From Caryophanales bacterium UBA6865 (lineage in GTDB: Bacteria > Bacillota_I > Bacilli_A > RFN20 > CAG-826), in the NCBI GenBank assembly GCA_002449265.1, contig DKCV01000016.1, positions 39,934 through 103,933 on the forward strand: a stretch of DNA of 64,000 nt, read 5' to 3'. Positions 1 through 10,083 of the stretch are shown piece by piece; the stretch's first letter is position 1, and each line of letters begins with the position of its first letter. The translations under genes were made by a program, and so were the position numbers. The notes beneath the pieces are model-generated. The model worked only from the letters and a program-made list of their open reading frames with translations, did no database searches and had not been told where the DNA came from.

Positions 1-1188
1 TTTCGCTTCCGCAAAAATCCAATAGGAAGCGGCTTCTCCTATAGGCTCGTCCTTACTATTCACCTTACGCATTGAGCCGTGATTATCGAGGATATCATTT
101 TGATAGGCGATAAGCTTTCCTTCAAAAAGAACATCTCCAATTGAGGTTTGCTCAGTAGAAGCAAAATCAAACGCATCATGGTAGATAAAAGAATAATTGG
201 TTTGGCGGGTGTCACGAGCGTAATAGAGGATATTATTCACGAATGATAGAGCGGTTTCGCTTGTTAATTCCCCATCCGCGATATTAGTTAGATCGATTTG
301 TTTAGCCGGCGCTCCATGAACTTTATCGGCTGGGAGTTCTTCGATTGTGTGCTTTGTTCCTGAATAAACCGACTTATCACCGAAAGAGATATTGGTAATC
401 GTATAACTTTCTAACATTGCTGTAGAAGTCTCATATGCCCCATCGATATCGCTTTTATAGTAACGAAGACTCATTGTAATTGAATCAAGCGTCTTGCTCT
501 TTTTATCAAGCGTTAAATCGTAGCCTCTCGTGTAAGCAACATAAGTAGTATCGCCAGGATAGCTTACTTCCACGGTGTAATGCTCTTTGTCGCCTTCAGT
601 AGCAATGACAATGTCAGGATCAAGATAACCATCGTCTTTCGGGAATGCCTTCTCTAAATTGCTTAAAGTAGAAGCGGTCTCTTTTAGAACACTATCGTAA
701 TTAAGATAGTCGCTTAATGTCCTATAGCGATGGCTTGGGTAACAATTCGCATAAGATTGGTTTTCTACGTCCACTAAGAAAATATCGTGAATGTAGTTAT
801 CTTTTAAATAGATTTGTTCCTCCGCATTAAATGTGTTTTGCGTAGTGGGGGTTTCTACACCTAGTAAGGCATCAATCGTGACATTGTCTTCTACAAAGTC
901 ACCTTGATACAAAGCGAAGTTATGCTTTGCTTTGTAGTTCACCAAAGCTTCTCCACCGGAAATAATGTACTTAGAATTGTAATAGTAGTTATTCGCATAG
1001 CTTCTATCAGTGAAGGAAAACCCGTTCACTTCATCCCATGATAACGTTTGGAGAAAAGAAGAAGCTTTCGCTAAGCTTGCTTCTTGATTCCAATCGAAAG
1101 TAGAAGAAGATTCACCTGGTTTATTTTCTCCGCATGATAATAGTAATGCGGAAGTGATTAATAATATGGAATAATGCGTTTTTTTCAT
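1..1188 (-). CDS. Surface lipoprotein of unknown function (3' end beyond window)
   Basis: The frame is open from an ATG at 1188 down to base 1, so 396 codons are seen and the C-terminus lies outside the window. The N-terminus reads MKKTHYSILLITSALLLSCG, a short basic start, a hydrophobic core and a lipobox with Cys19, so the product should be exported and lipid-anchored by Lgt. A Ser/Thr/Glu-rich linker follows, then a mature part rich in Tyr, Asn, Asp and Ser, as in the neighbouring lipoproteins. I recognise no named domain. It starts 12 bp downstream of the stop of the next lipoprotein gene on the same strand, with a GGAGCAACC-type ribosome site, so it is probably the distal gene of a lipoprotein operon. 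Lipoprotein status is well supported; the function is unknown. Confidence 0.8.
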   Translation of the reverse strand, partial: MKKTHYSILLITSALLLSCGENKPGESSSTFDWNQEASLAKASSFLQTLSWDEVNGFSFTDRSYANNYYYNSKYIISGGEALVNYKAKHNFALYQGDFVEDNVTIDALLGVETPTTQNTFNAEEQIYLKDNYIHDIFLVDVENQSYANCYPSHRYRTLSDYLNYDSVLKETASTLSNLEKAFPKDDGYLDPDIVIATEGDKEHYTVEVSYPGDTTYVAYTRGYDLTLDKKSKTLDSITMSLRYYKSDIDGAYETSTAMLESYTITNISFGDKSVYSGTKHTIEELPADKVHGAPAKQIDLTNIADGELTSETALSFVNNILYYARDTRQTNYSFIYHDAFDFASTEQTSIGDVLFEGKLIAYQNDILDNHGSMRKVNSKDEPIGEAASYWIFAEAK

Positions 1189-1200
1189 TGGTTGCTCCTT

Positions 1201-3729
1201 TTATTTTAAAGCTACGAAGGTAGCTTGCTCAGGTTCTTCTTCATCTTCACTCCACACAAAATTTCCAGTGAATGATTCTCCACTATCGGCGATGGTGAAA
1301 GCCGCATTTTGTTGTGGGATATATCCGAAATAATTATCAAAATAATCGGTTAAAGATTCACGACTTCCACCGACAAAAGTGATGCTCGTGAAAATAATCG
1401 TTTTGTTTGTGTCATCGATGGAACATTCAAAAGTGAATTGTCCTCCTGCATCGTTATCACCTTCTATAAAGCTAGTTACTCCGCCCGGAACATATCCATT
1501 CATTTTGCCACTAGTTTTGGAATCAAAATGTAAGACAACTTGCCACTCTAACGCGGTGACAGAAAAATCATGCTTAATCACTTCATCCGATAAAGAGCCA
1601 CCACTTACTGGATCAGTGATACTCACTTTGAATGAGGTGGATATATTCCCATAGCTAGCGGTGACGGTATAAGTTCCTGCTTTTGTTGCTTTGAAGGAAT
1701 AAGTAGGATGATTATTGATTGTCTCGCTTGATTTTGTGAAAGAACAAATAGAGCCTGCTTCAACACCTTCACTATCGGTAAACGTAAACGTTGGATCGGT
1801 ACCAGTTTGAGCAGAAGTAGTGGGATAAGTCTCAAAATAGAATCCAGTGATAGCCTTATTTGTAACGCCGGTTACGATTGAGCCGCTTGTTAGTGTTTTA
1901 TTGTCTTGTTTAGCAACAATGCTTGTTGCATCAGGCAGCGTGGTGGAGACGTTTAAAGCAAACTGCTTATTATTTTTCGCCGAATAGAATGTCAAAGTGG
2001 CGGAACCTTCTTTTAGGACTTTGAATTTGAGTCCTCCGTCTGAGATAGAAATAGCGGTCTTATCGCTGACATTCGTCAATAGTATCGGGTCGATTTTAGA
2101 AGTGGCGATATTGGGAGTTTGGTTCGTTTCTTGGAATGCGTAAGTTTGATTCACGACGAGTTTCTTTGGATCGATAACTGTGTTCCCTAAAGTGAGATCG
2201 ATTTGGAAAGACTTAAAATAAAGATCATTAACATCAATTGCGTAACGCCCTTCTAACTCCTCTTCGTTTCCAATTTCACCGAATTCTTGCGTGTATTTAA
2301 TGGTGTAGGTATTGATAGGCGTTGCATTCTCTAGAAGTGTGTTATTCGTAAAATCAAAGCCAGTTTTGTCATAGACTTTATCAACTACGGTGACACTCTT
2401 GAGAAGATTATTCTCATCGAAAACGAACGTCCCTTCGTTAAAGAAAACCATGCCGTCACTATAGCTCGTTGGCTTTTCTTCGATTGTGTATCCCTTGACT
2501 AAGAATCCGTCTACGGTCGTTTCGTAAGTAGCGGTATTTGCAATTGATCCACCAAAATAATATGGATAGGATTTGCCAGTGAAATAGTCGTAACCACTAT
2601 TAGAAGGATCAACCATTGCAGAAGCGATATTGCTTAGTCCGAATCTAGTATTGTGTTCTAATAAAGTCCCTTTCTTTATAGCGTCAGCGCGTGTGATTTC
2701 TCCGCTTCCCGCTTCTTCAGTCGTGACTATCTTTTTTAGAGGGTCTTTCTCATGTTTATAGGTTGAGTCATTGATTTCAAGCTCATAGTAATTGTTGTCT
2801 TGCCCAATTCCTTTGAATGTCGTTAGGTTTGTATTTACTTGCGGATCAGAACCGACCTTCTTTGATTTCTCTTTCAAACCAACCATGTAAGAGTGTTGGC
2901 CTTCTTGATAAACGGTGTAATCAATGGTTTCGCCTTCTACTGTTTTAATGCCAGTTTGGTTTCCTTCGCTTTTGAATTCGAAGGTGTATGCATTCACGGA
3001 TTTATTCTCCTCTAGCTCTGCCGATTTCTTGAGTTTAGCGAAGGCAATGGCTTGATCGGCTTTTCCTTTGCTTAAAAGGCGGAAAACGTATTTTTTAACG
3101 GGTAAAGCAGTCCCCTTTGCGGAGAATGTGACATCTAAACGAGTGATTTCTTTTTCTGCTTTTAAGGTGTTGGTTTTACTGTCGAAACTTGCAAAGCCTG
3201 GAGTGGAAAAACTAGCCTCAAGAGTAGTGGTGTCTTTTCCAACGAAAGTTGGATTCAAAGTGTAAGAAGAGCCAATAATGAGTTGTTTATAGGTGGTGCC
3301 GTTTAGATTAAACTCCTCGATATCGTTTGGGAAAGCGATATCGAAGGATGTGATGTCTTTCGCTTTTACTTCTAGAGTTAGCGTTGCTTTAACCTCGGGG
3401 TTAGCGTCACTAGTAACTACGATTGTCGCTTTTCCAGCGCTTTTTGCGGTAACTAGGCCCAACAAGGAGACACTTGCGACGTTTTCATTGGAAGAAGAAT
3501 AAGAGACAAGCGTATTGGTCGCATTAGAGGGAGTGAGAGTAGGAGTAATTTGATATGTTTCGCCAATCTCAAGCTCTTTTGACGTTTCCTTTAGCGTGAT
3601 GCCGCTGACTGAAATGTCCTCGTTTTTACTTGGAGTGTCTGATGGAGTGGTGGTTTGACTCGAATTCTCTTCTCCGCACCCAGCAAGAAGAAAGGAACAA
3701 GCTAGCAATATAATGGTTTTCTTTTTCAT
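1201..3729 (-). CDS. Large lipoprotein with N-terminal BIG2 (Ig-like) domain
   Basis: 842 aa. The signal peptide MKKKTIILLACSFLLAGCGE has a clear lipobox with Cys18. After a Ser/Thr linker, residues about 40-122 form a bacterial Ig-like group 2 domain: the pattern is VSGITL, LEIGETYQI, a run of SSNENVASVS, then GLVTAKSAGKATIVV. BIG2 domains are typical extracellular stalk or adhesion modules. Shorter Ig-like stretches occur later (for example near KEGSATLTFYS and KAGTYTVTASY), but I cannot assign them with certainty. The rest is unrecognised. It lies 12 bp after the stop of the next upstream gene and 12 bp before the next downstream one, so the three lipoproteins between 5052 and 1 are probably one transcript. 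A structural or adhesive surface role is inference. Confidence 0.85.
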   Translation of the reverse strand: MKKKTIILLACSFLLAGCGEENSSQTTTPSDTPSKNEDISVSGITLKETSKELEIGETYQITPTLTPSNATNTLVSYSSSNENVASVSLLGLVTAKSAGKATIVVTSDANPEVKATLTLEVKAKDITSFDIAFPNDIEEFNLNGTTYKQLIIGSSYTLNPTFVGKDTTTLEASFSTPGFASFDSKTNTLKAEKEITRLDVTFSAKGTALPVKKYVFRLLSKGKADQAIAFAKLKKSAELEENKSVNAYTFEFKSEGNQTGIKTVEGETIDYTVYQEGQHSYMVGLKEKSKKVGSDPQVNTNLTTFKGIGQDNNYYELEINDSTYKHEKDPLKKIVTTEEAGSGEITRADAIKKGTLLEHNTRFGLSNIASAMVDPSNSGYDYFTGKSYPYYFGGSIANTATYETTVDGFLVKGYTIEEKPTSYSDGMVFFNEGTFVFDENNLLKSVTVVDKVYDKTGFDFTNNTLLENATPINTYTIKYTQEFGEIGNEEELEGRYAIDVNDLYFKSFQIDLTLGNTVIDPKKLVVNQTYAFQETNQTPNIATSKIDPILLTNVSDKTAISISDGGLKFKVLKEGSATLTFYSAKNNKQFALNVSTTLPDATSIVAKQDNKTLTSGSIVTGVTNKAITGFYFETYPTTSAQTGTDPTFTFTDSEGVEAGSICSFTKSSETINNHPTYSFKATKAGTYTVTASYGNISTSFKVSITDPVSGGSLSDEVIKHDFSVTALEWQVVLHFDSKTSGKMNGYVPGGVTSFIEGDNDAGGQFTFECSIDDTNKTIIFTSITFVGGSRESLTDYFDNYFGYIPQQNAAFTIADSGESFTGNFVWSEDEEEPEQATFVALK

Positions 3730-3741
3730 GGTTTATGCCCT

Positions 3742-5052
3742 CTATTGAATAGTAGATAAATATTGATCAAGGAAGTTTAGCTTTACCCCTCCAAAGTTGG
3801 TGTAAGTGAAGTCACTATATGAGGTTTTACTTTGGTAATTAATGAAGACGCGCAAAGTGATTGAGCAATCTTCGTCACGAGTCGCTTCCTCGATGTTGAG
3901 TCCAGCGCCGATGACATAATATTGGTATTCGCTTTGGGTATATATATTCGTTAAGTAGCCAATGAGCTCAAGGACTGCACTATTGTCACTATAGAAGTCG
4001 TAATAGTCTTTGAGCGTTTCGTTTTCGCCATCGAATTCTTTAAGCACCTCATCTAGCGCGAGGAATCCAGGAGTGATGGTTAAATCGTATAAAGAAGAAG
4101 CGGTGACGTTACTGTATCTTTCTCCGATTTTGGTAACGCCATCTTCGTTAGTAAAAGGATAAAAGCCATCAGTGAGAGTAGTTTTATCCTTGATTTGGAT
4201 AATTCCCTCATCAACGTAGTTGCTATCCGTTTTGTTTTCATAAGCAGGAGTGAAATCTTGATACAAAGCGTTTTCGACAAAATAGTTATTGGAAACTAAT
4301 ACGTCAGAGTCGTCATAGGTCTTTGATTCGAAATTGTGCTTTCCAAATAACGTTCCGATGCGCTTGATTTTCCCGTTGAAAGGGAGAGCCTCTCCTAAAT
4401 AAGCACCCGCTAGCGGAATAGAAGTCGTTCCGATATCGGTGACTGTATAGCGGACTTTGCCTAAGATTACCCCTTGTGTAGCGAATGTTAGATCGCCATA
4501 GAAGCTATTTTTGCTTGTGACATGGATTTCTAAGGCTGTAGGTATGAAAGTATTCAGTTCCTCTTCTGTCACCAAATCGCTTAAAAGGGCAAATTTGTTC
4601 CTGGCTTTTCGATCCGTCACATCATATGTATTCGCTCTATTTTTGAAGGTATCGATTGGAAAGTTAGCGTATGAGCAAGAAGAGATGTCTTTGACGATTT
4701 TGTGATAATCCTTAATGGTGTCACTTATGGTGTAACTCGGTTTGAACGCTTCATCACGAATGCGATATTTATAGAAACCGTGCTCACTGTTTTTGTAACC
4801 GAAGTTGTCACTAGAATAAGGGGATTCGAAGTAACACTCGTCTTTTGTGAATTTCTTTGTGGCGTTATACACTAGCCCCGTAATCGAACTTTCAATCGTT
4901 AATGTGTAGTTTTTCTCTTCTCCAATTTTTGTAATTAGATTACGGATTGAAGGAATTGTTTCACTAGAGATTGAGCTTCCTCCTCCGTTTTGACAAGAAG
5001 CCAACGCTAGAAATGGCAATAAGAACACCATAGAGGTCCATCGTTTCTTCAT
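3742..5052 (-). CDS. Lipoprotein of unknown function
   Basis: 436 aa when started at the ATG at 5052. The frame is open from 5088, but the 5052 start gives a proper lipoprotein signal (MKKRWTSMVFLLPFLALASC, Cys20) and has AGGAGC six bases upstream, while the earlier start would place a charged VKKKKGAK stretch before it. The mature part is a 415-residue domain rich in Tyr, Thr and Asp with no motif I recognise. It is the first gene of a three-gene lipoprotein run; a strong promoter lies 35-60 bp upstream at 5087-5114. No catalytic signature is visible, so a binding or structural role on the cell surface is the likely option. Confidence 0.8.
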   Translation of the reverse strand: MKKRWTSMVFLLPFLALASCQNGGGSSISSETIPSIRNLITKIGEEKNYTLTIESSITGLVYNATKKFTKDECYFESPYSSDNFGYKNSEHGFYKYRIRDEAFKPSYTISDTIKDYHKIVKDISSCSYANFPIDTFKNRANTYDVTDRKARNKFALLSDLVTEEELNTFIPTALEIHVTSKNSFYGDLTFATQGVILGKVRYTVTDIGTTSIPLAGAYLGEALPFNGKIKRIGTLFGKHNFESKTYDDSDVLVSNNYFVENALYQDFTPAYENKTDSNYVDEGIIQIKDKTTLTDGFYPFTNEDGVTKIGERYSNVTASSLYDLTITPGFLALDEVLKEFDGENETLKDYYDFYSDNSAVLELIGYLTNIYTQSEYQYYVIGAGLNIEEATRDEDCSITLRVFINYQSKTSYSDFTYTNFGGVKLNFLDQYLSTIQ

Positions 5053-5086
5053 TTTCGCTCCTTTCTTTTTCTTGACAATCAAAATC

Positions 5087-5114
5087 ATCTTAAAGAAAGG
5101 GAGGATATTGTCAA
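5087..5114 (-). promoter_or_regulatory. Sigma-A-type promoter of the lipoprotein run
   Basis: On the minus strand TTGACA (5109-5114) and TAAGAT (5087-5092) are separated by 16 bp. The context AAATTGACAAT is shared with the promoter of the lipoprotein gene at 7886-9841. Confidence 0.7.
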
Positions 5115-5281
5115 TTTTTATTTCCTGAAATCACTAAATAATGTTGCTATCAAAAAAAGAATTACCTTATTTTATCTCTTGATTATCTCCGCAAATTCCT
5201 TTTTAAGATGAGCTTTTGAAAAATGAATAAAAAGGTGCCACTTTAAAATGCGATGGCATTTCGATAAAGAATGATTTCATT

Positions 5282-5308
5282 AAAAAGGCCTCACCAGAAG
5301 TGGGGCCT
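5282..5308 (-). terminator. Rho-independent terminator
   Basis: An 8-bp stem (GGCCTCAC with GTGGGGCC on the plus strand) is followed on the minus strand by TTTTTAA. It sits just beyond the stop of the 843-aa lipoprotein gene. On the minus transcript one C-A mismatch interrupts the stem. Confidence 0.65.
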
Positions 5309-5320
5309 AAATAGTTATAA

Positions 5321-7852
5321 TTACGCATTTTTTTGCGCTTTGCTGCATCCAAGATAGATATTATCGGAAGTATCATAAGTGTTGGTGCCACTTGCTTTTT
5401 CACCAAAGCGGATACGTACCGTATAGACGAATTCGACTTCTTTTTCATCACCATTAGCGTCCGTTACTTTTTCTTTGGTCTCGTAATCTTTTACAAGATA
5501 GTTGTATTCGCCGATAGTTTGATTCGAGTAGCCATTTTCGCTTAATAGCGATTTGTAGTCCGCTAGATAAGCATCATCCATTTGTTTGTTATAGATGCAG
5601 ATATCCCCCGAGCCATCATAATTCGGCGTTGTCTCCCAAGAATAGGAAACGCCAAATTGTGGTAAATAAGGAATTAAATCAGTCACAGTCTCCCCAAACG
5701 TTTTCACCATGATTGCTTTCACTTTTGATTCTTCGGACCATTTGGTAGGCAAATTCGTGCTTAAATTGTTGAACGAATCTTCGTTTACGACTTTGCTAGG
5801 GAAAGCGAGCTTAGTAGCGTCGTCATATTCGAACTTGAGCTCTTCTTTTCCCGTCATGACCCCACCATAGACGTATTTGTAATTGATCTTGGAAAGGCGA
5901 CCACTCTCATCCAAGGTGATCACAAGGGATTTGTCGACAAGATAATCAAGCTTTACGCTCCCCATGATGTTAGAGGAGATGTGTTTGACGTTATCTCTTA
6001 AAACGAAGGTATTCTCTGCGCTTCCTTTTTGGAATACTTTGGAATCGAAATTGAACCCAAAATGCGCTTCTAAAGTGTCGGTAGTATCGATTTTGTTTAC
6101 TATTGGGTACGCTGTCCCTGGCTTTTGAACCCCTTGGACATTAGCTTCGCGCGTGATTTTAAAAGGAATAATGCCGCCTTCGACTTGCTTATAGCCTTGT
6201 CGCGTATATTCTTTGGAATCTTTCGAGAATAGTCTTCGATTGGCCCAGTCTTGGATGAAGTAGGAGCCTTTTTTGTAGTAGTAGTTTGTTTTCGGCAATT
6301 CGTTCGATGGCTCGCCCTCTTGCCCCTCTTTGGTGCTTAATCCGTATCCGTTAGCGGTCCAGCTAACTTCTTTTAAATGACTAATTGCCTGATTGAGTTT
6401 TGCGTTTTCTGCATCTTCCGACTCATAGCTAGTAGGAATTGTAATAGAGGCATCTTTGATGATGGATGAGGTTGCAAGGAGCATAAGTTCCGTTTCGTTG
6501 CCGTTTGCGTCAGCGTAATAAGCATCGATATAGGAACGGAACGTTAAGGTATTGCCGTTTATCTCTAGCGTCATGGATGTGACGTCTCGCATGATGATGT
6601 CAGTTAAAACGGTTAAGCCAGCAAGGGATTCGAATAAGCGGTCGGTATTGAAACCGAAATAAGTGAATTTGTTATTCTCGCCTAAGAAGGAATCGGCATC
6701 GATTTCATCTTGGAATGAGAAAATCCCATTCCCCCAAGTGAAGTCTTTCTTTTCGAATTCTTGCGTTGCCACTTTGTTTTGCCCATCGATGTAGTGATCA
6801 ATAGCAGGGGTTAAGCCATCTTCCGTTTCCTCGCCTTTTGTCAAGATGTAAGTGTAGGTTTCTTCGTTGGTTTTATCTTCCAAAGAATAGGCGATCTTAT
6901 CGTCTTTGCGGTCACTTCCGATTGCGGAAGTGATTCCGGTTTTCCCATAGGAAGTCCAAGTAGAGGAAGAACTCGTGCGATATTTGATTTCGGTATCGAA
7001 GCCGATAGTGGGGGCTACCAATAAGTCTTTTGTGCTTTGTTCAAGGTGAAGGGTCGGTAACTTGTAGGTAGCGACGAAATTAGCGAGTTTCTCGTCGGAA
7101 GTCTCGTTTAATTTTCCGAACTTTCCCGTGAGAAAAGCGCTTAGATTAGAGCTGTCTTCGTCTGGTTGGTTATAAAGAGTAAAAGAAAGACTGCCATCTT
7201 CTTCGACTAGGAATGTGACATCGTATATTCTTGTTTCTGAATCGCCATACGTATAGCCCATTAAAGAGCACATGATGCTTAAAACTTCTTCGTCGTCTGA
7301 ATGAACGGCCCCGTTTTTGTAATAGAAAGACGCTTTCGTTAGACCAAGGCCGTTATTGAAATCCTTATTGCCTTTTTTGAACAATTTAAGCGGGTTCATG
7401 TCGGTGCAGCTATTCACCCCGACTAATTTATCATTTTCGTCATAATAAGTGGTGGCTTTGCCTAGTTCGATATTTCCTTTGCTATCATAACTAAAGGAAT
7501 AGACGAGCTTATCGCCATAATCCTTGTTGAAGCTATCTAATAGAAGATAGCCGCTTTTGCTCCAGCCGAAAGAGACATAGTCCGAAGTATAAATATCAAC
7601 GAGATTGACGTCTTTTTCGTTCGCATCTTTTTCGGTGTAATAAACGCTCATAGAAGAAGCTTCAACAGTCTTGTTTAGCTTATCGACAACATTAGCGATA
7701 AGTGCCTCTTTATCCACTGGCGTTGGGGTGACTGAGCTATCGGAAGATGATGGCTCGCTTGCCACAGGATCGCTAGATTTATCTGTGTTTTCTCCGCAAG
7801 CGGCAAGTAAACTCGCTACGCATAGTAACAATAATGTTCGTTTCTTTTTCAT
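5321..7852 (-). CDS. Large lipoprotein of unknown function
   Basis: 843 aa. The signal peptide MKKKRTLLLLCVASLLAACG places the lipidated cysteine at residue 19, and a Ser/Asp-rich linker follows. The remainder is acidic and rich in Tyr, Asn and Lys with two similar halves of mixed beta-type sequence (each with repeated pieces such as an FGFN element and YY(K)KG), but I recognise no named domain or catalytic motif. It ends in front of the terminator at 5282-5308, so it is the last gene of its transcript; the gene upstream (7886-9841) is 33 bp away on the same strand, suggesting a two-gene unit. Surface exposure is well supported; a substrate-binding or structural role is inference. Confidence 0.82.
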   Translation of the reverse strand: MKKKRTLLLLCVASLLAACGENTDKSSDPVASEPSSSDSSVTPTPVDKEALIANVVDKLNKTVEASSMSVYYTEKDANEKDVNLVDIYTSDYVSFGWSKSGYLLLDSFNKDYGDKLVYSFSYDSKGNIELGKATTYYDENDKLVGVNSCTDMNPLKLFKKGNKDFNNGLGLTKASFYYKNGAVHSDDEEVLSIMCSLMGYTYGDSETRIYDVTFLVEEDGSLSFTLYNQPDEDSSNLSAFLTGKFGKLNETSDEKLANFVATYKLPTLHLEQSTKDLLVAPTIGFDTEIKYRTSSSSTWTSYGKTGITSAIGSDRKDDKIAYSLEDKTNEETYTYILTKGEETEDGLTPAIDHYIDGQNKVATQEFEKKDFTWGNGIFSFQDEIDADSFLGENNKFTYFGFNTDRLFESLAGLTVLTDIIMRDVTSMTLEINGNTLTFRSYIDAYYADANGNETELMLLATSSIIKDASITIPTSYESEDAENAKLNQAISHLKEVSWTANGYGLSTKEGQEGEPSNELPKTNYYYKKGSYFIQDWANRRLFSKDSKEYTRQGYKQVEGGIIPFKITREANVQGVQKPGTAYPIVNKIDTTDTLEAHFGFNFDSKVFQKGSAENTFVLRDNVKHISSNIMGSVKLDYLVDKSLVITLDESGRLSKINYKYVYGGVMTGKEELKFEYDDATKLAFPSKVVNEDSFNNLSTNLPTKWSEESKVKAIMVKTFGETVTDLIPYLPQFGVSYSWETTPNYDGSGDICIYNKQMDDAYLADYKSLLSENGYSNQTIGEYNYLVKDYETKEKVTDANGDEKEVEFVYTVRIRFGEKASGTNTYDTSDNIYLGCSKAQKNA

Positions 7853-7885
7853 GTTTTTCTCCTAAGTTTATCGTTATGAAGGTGA

Positions 7886-9841
7886 TTAACTTGCTCTAGA
7901 TAGTGTCATCGACGTTGTAGTAGAAGTTATTTTAATTTGTTTTCCATCGTTAGAAATGATGTTTGGTTCAAGGCGCTTTCCATTGCCCTCGTTTAATACG
8001 TTGGTTGTGCTCTTTTGGATGGTGGACTTCACATTAGAGAAAACAAGAACGTATTCATTGGAAAGGAGTTCTACATCGTAATCGAACGAGTATTGGTTCC
8101 CGCCATCTATAGTTGCCGTGCCACTAGTTTTATCCGCGAATGTTAATGTGTTGAGCGAGTTTTTGTAAGTCGCTCCGACTAGCATTGCCTTAATCGCTTC
8201 TAATCCGTCTAGCTTCGCTTTGATAACGACTTCGATACTATCGGTAATGAGAGGGTTAGAAGTCGCCTTTACGATTACTTTTACTTTTCCCGCTTTTAAG
8301 CCTTTGAGAGTGAATTTAGAACTCTCTGGAAGGAGGGTTAACGTTGCGTATTGGCTCATGCCTTCGTTTTCGAAAGCGGCTTCAAAGCTTCTATCGGCGG
8401 CATCGATCGGGGTTACACTTACTTTATATTCCGCGGTTTGATCGATTTCGATTTCCTTAAGCGAAGTGACACCGATTTCGATCTTTTGGGCTGGGACATC
8501 GATTACTTTTATTTTGATGGAGGAAGTTTTTAGATAGGAATTTATAATCGTGACGGTCGCTTCGCCTTTTGAAATGGCCGTTAGATAAGTGATATTCCCT
8601 TTCGTGTTATAGCCGATAACGCTTGAATTAGAGATGCTTTCTACCGAATAAGTATCCGCTAAATGCAAAGCGGGGCTGACGTTAGTGACTTCAACCGGGA
8701 CTTCGTCTCCGATATAAAGGAGAGCTTCGCCTTCTCCTTTATTTCTCCAGCTTTTGGTATCAATATCGAAAGTTTGTACCAAATAGTTAGAGCGATTGAG
8801 CGTTTCGTTATCTTCTTCTTTACGTTCCCCATAAGAAATCGTAAAAGCGAACTTGTCTGGTTTCGTTGCTTTGGCCCCATCCTTTTTCTTGTTATTTGTA
8901 AAGTCATAATCGACTGAAGAAAATGGTTCAATAGAATAACTGCCCTTTGTTAATTGCCCATTTTGATTTATCGAGAAAGAGAGGCTATTTTCGTAATAGC
9001 GTTTGTCATAAGAAACGGAAGCGTCAACATAGTTTGTGGTTAGCGCGTATGTGGTTTCGCTATTTTCGCTATTTGAAACGAATTTGAGATTTTCTTTTGC
9101 ATCCTCTAAACCAAAGAAATAAGAGTCAGATATCACTGTCGATAAAAGCGAAGATAGTCCGAACACCGCATTGTTTTTGTAAACGTAGGAGAATAGCTTT
9201 GTGTAGTTATCGACTTGTTCTTGGCTTAAGTCTTCATCTAGGACTCCAATGGTTGTTTCTTCCACGCTATCGGGCTTTAAACTCAAAGCGGTTAAAGATT
9301 TGCCTACCATGTAATAACGAACTTTCGTATTCGCGTCATAGTTGATTTGCAGTGAATCTTTATAGACATTGAATTCGATAGAGGAGTTAATCGTCCCATC
9401 CATCGCTTCTTCTTTTTCGTGGTCTAGCCCTTCTAGTAGAATAGACTTTAGTTTGCTTAAGAGAGCATCCTTTGTCATGATGACTTGGAAATCGATGGAA
9501 TCGCTTTTGTCGGTTCCCTCAAGCTTTATGGCAATGGTGGCGTTTCCTTCTTCTTTGGCGGTGAGTAATCCCTCGCTAGAAACAGCTAAAACATTTTCGT
9601 TAGAACTAGTAAAAGAAACGGTTTTCGTTTCCGCTTCCGCTGGCTCGATTTCCCAAGTAAGCTTTAGTGTCTCACCGACTTTTAATTCTTTCTTATCCGC
9701 GATTAATTTGATTCCAGTGGCTTCAATTACTGAGGACGTCACGTCTCCCGAATCTCCACCTTTTGGATCAACATCATTATCGCATGAAGCAAGTAGCAAC
9801 GCTGAAGATAGGACTGCCATTACGAGGCGACACCTGCGCAT
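7886..9841 (-). CDS. Lipoprotein with BIG2 domains
   Basis: 651 aa. The signal MRRCRLVMAVLSSALLLASC gives a lipidated Cys20. Residues about 40-122 form a BIG2 Ig-like domain (ATGIKLIADKKELKVGET, then SSNENVLAVSSEGLLTAKEEG). A second Ig-like stretch lies around residues 455-545 (VPAQKIEIGVTSLKEIEIDQ, then LKGLKAGKVKVIVKATSNP). The C-terminal 90 residues look like a small compact module that also resembles the C-terminus of the 842-aa lipoprotein (both contain an element of the type tFas..SGT or SGK followed by F-V-WSNEYVLVFSN-like beta strands). The start is fixed by AAGGAGG eight bases before ATG and by a strong promoter at 9897-9924. Likely a stalked surface protein; the ligand is unknown. 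Confidence 0.83.
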   Translation of the reverse strand: MRRCRLVMAVLSSALLLASCDNDVDPKGGDSGDVTSSVIEATGIKLIADKKELKVGETLKLTWEIEPAEAETKTVSFTSSNENVLAVSSEGLLTAKEEGNATIAIKLEGTDKSDSIDFQVIMTKDALLSKLKSILLEGLDHEKEEAMDGTINSSIEFNVYKDSLQINYDANTKVRYYMVGKSLTALSLKPDSVEETTIGVLDEDLSQEQVDNYTKLFSYVYKNNAVFGLSSLLSTVISDSYFFGLEDAKENLKFVSNSENSETTYALTTNYVDASVSYDKRYYENSLSFSINQNGQLTKGSYSIEPFSSVDYDFTNNKKKDGAKATKPDKFAFTISYGERKEEDNETLNRSNYLVQTFDIDTKSWRNKGEGEALLYIGDEVPVEVTNVSPALHLADTYSVESISNSSVIGYNTKGNITYLTAISKGEATVTIINSYLKTSSIKIKVIDVPAQKIEIGVTSLKEIEIDQTAEYKVSVTPIDAADRSFEAAFENEGMSQYATLTLLPESSKFTLKGLKAGKVKVIVKATSNPLITDSIEVVIKAKLDGLEAIKAMLVGATYKNSLNTLTFADKTSGTATIDGGNQYSFDYDVELLSNEYVLVFSNVKSTIQKSTTNVLNEGNGKRLEPNIISNDGKQIKITSTTTSMTLSRAS

Positions 9842-9896
9842 TATTTCGTCCCTCCTTTAAACTAATTTTTCATTAATTCTATTTAATGATTTTTCT

Positions 9897-9924
9897 ACTA
9901 TAATAACGACGTTTTGATTGTCAA
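9897..9924 (-). promoter_or_regulatory. Sigma-A-type promoter, minus strand
   Basis: On the minus strand TTGACA (9919-9924) and TATAGT (9897-9902) are 16 bp apart. It reads into the 651-aa BIG2 lipoprotein gene. With the plus-strand promoter at 10084-10111 it fills the 312-bp divergent intergenic region, in which I see no other feature. Confidence 0.75.
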
Positions 9925-10083
9925 TTTTTATTTGCGATATGCACTTTTATATTTTACGTTTTGACAGCAATTTTCGACTTAGTTTGCTTAAAACCATTGC
10001 GATATTTGTTGCTATTGTCGCAAACTTCTTCTTCATAATTTATCAAAAATATTAAATAAAAAGTCAAAAAAATAAATTAATGA

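Noticed and set aside
5203..5454. Small frame overlapping the end of the 843-aa lipoprotein
   Set aside because: It is in another frame of the lipoprotein gene, crosses the terminator at 5282-5308 and has no ribosome site.
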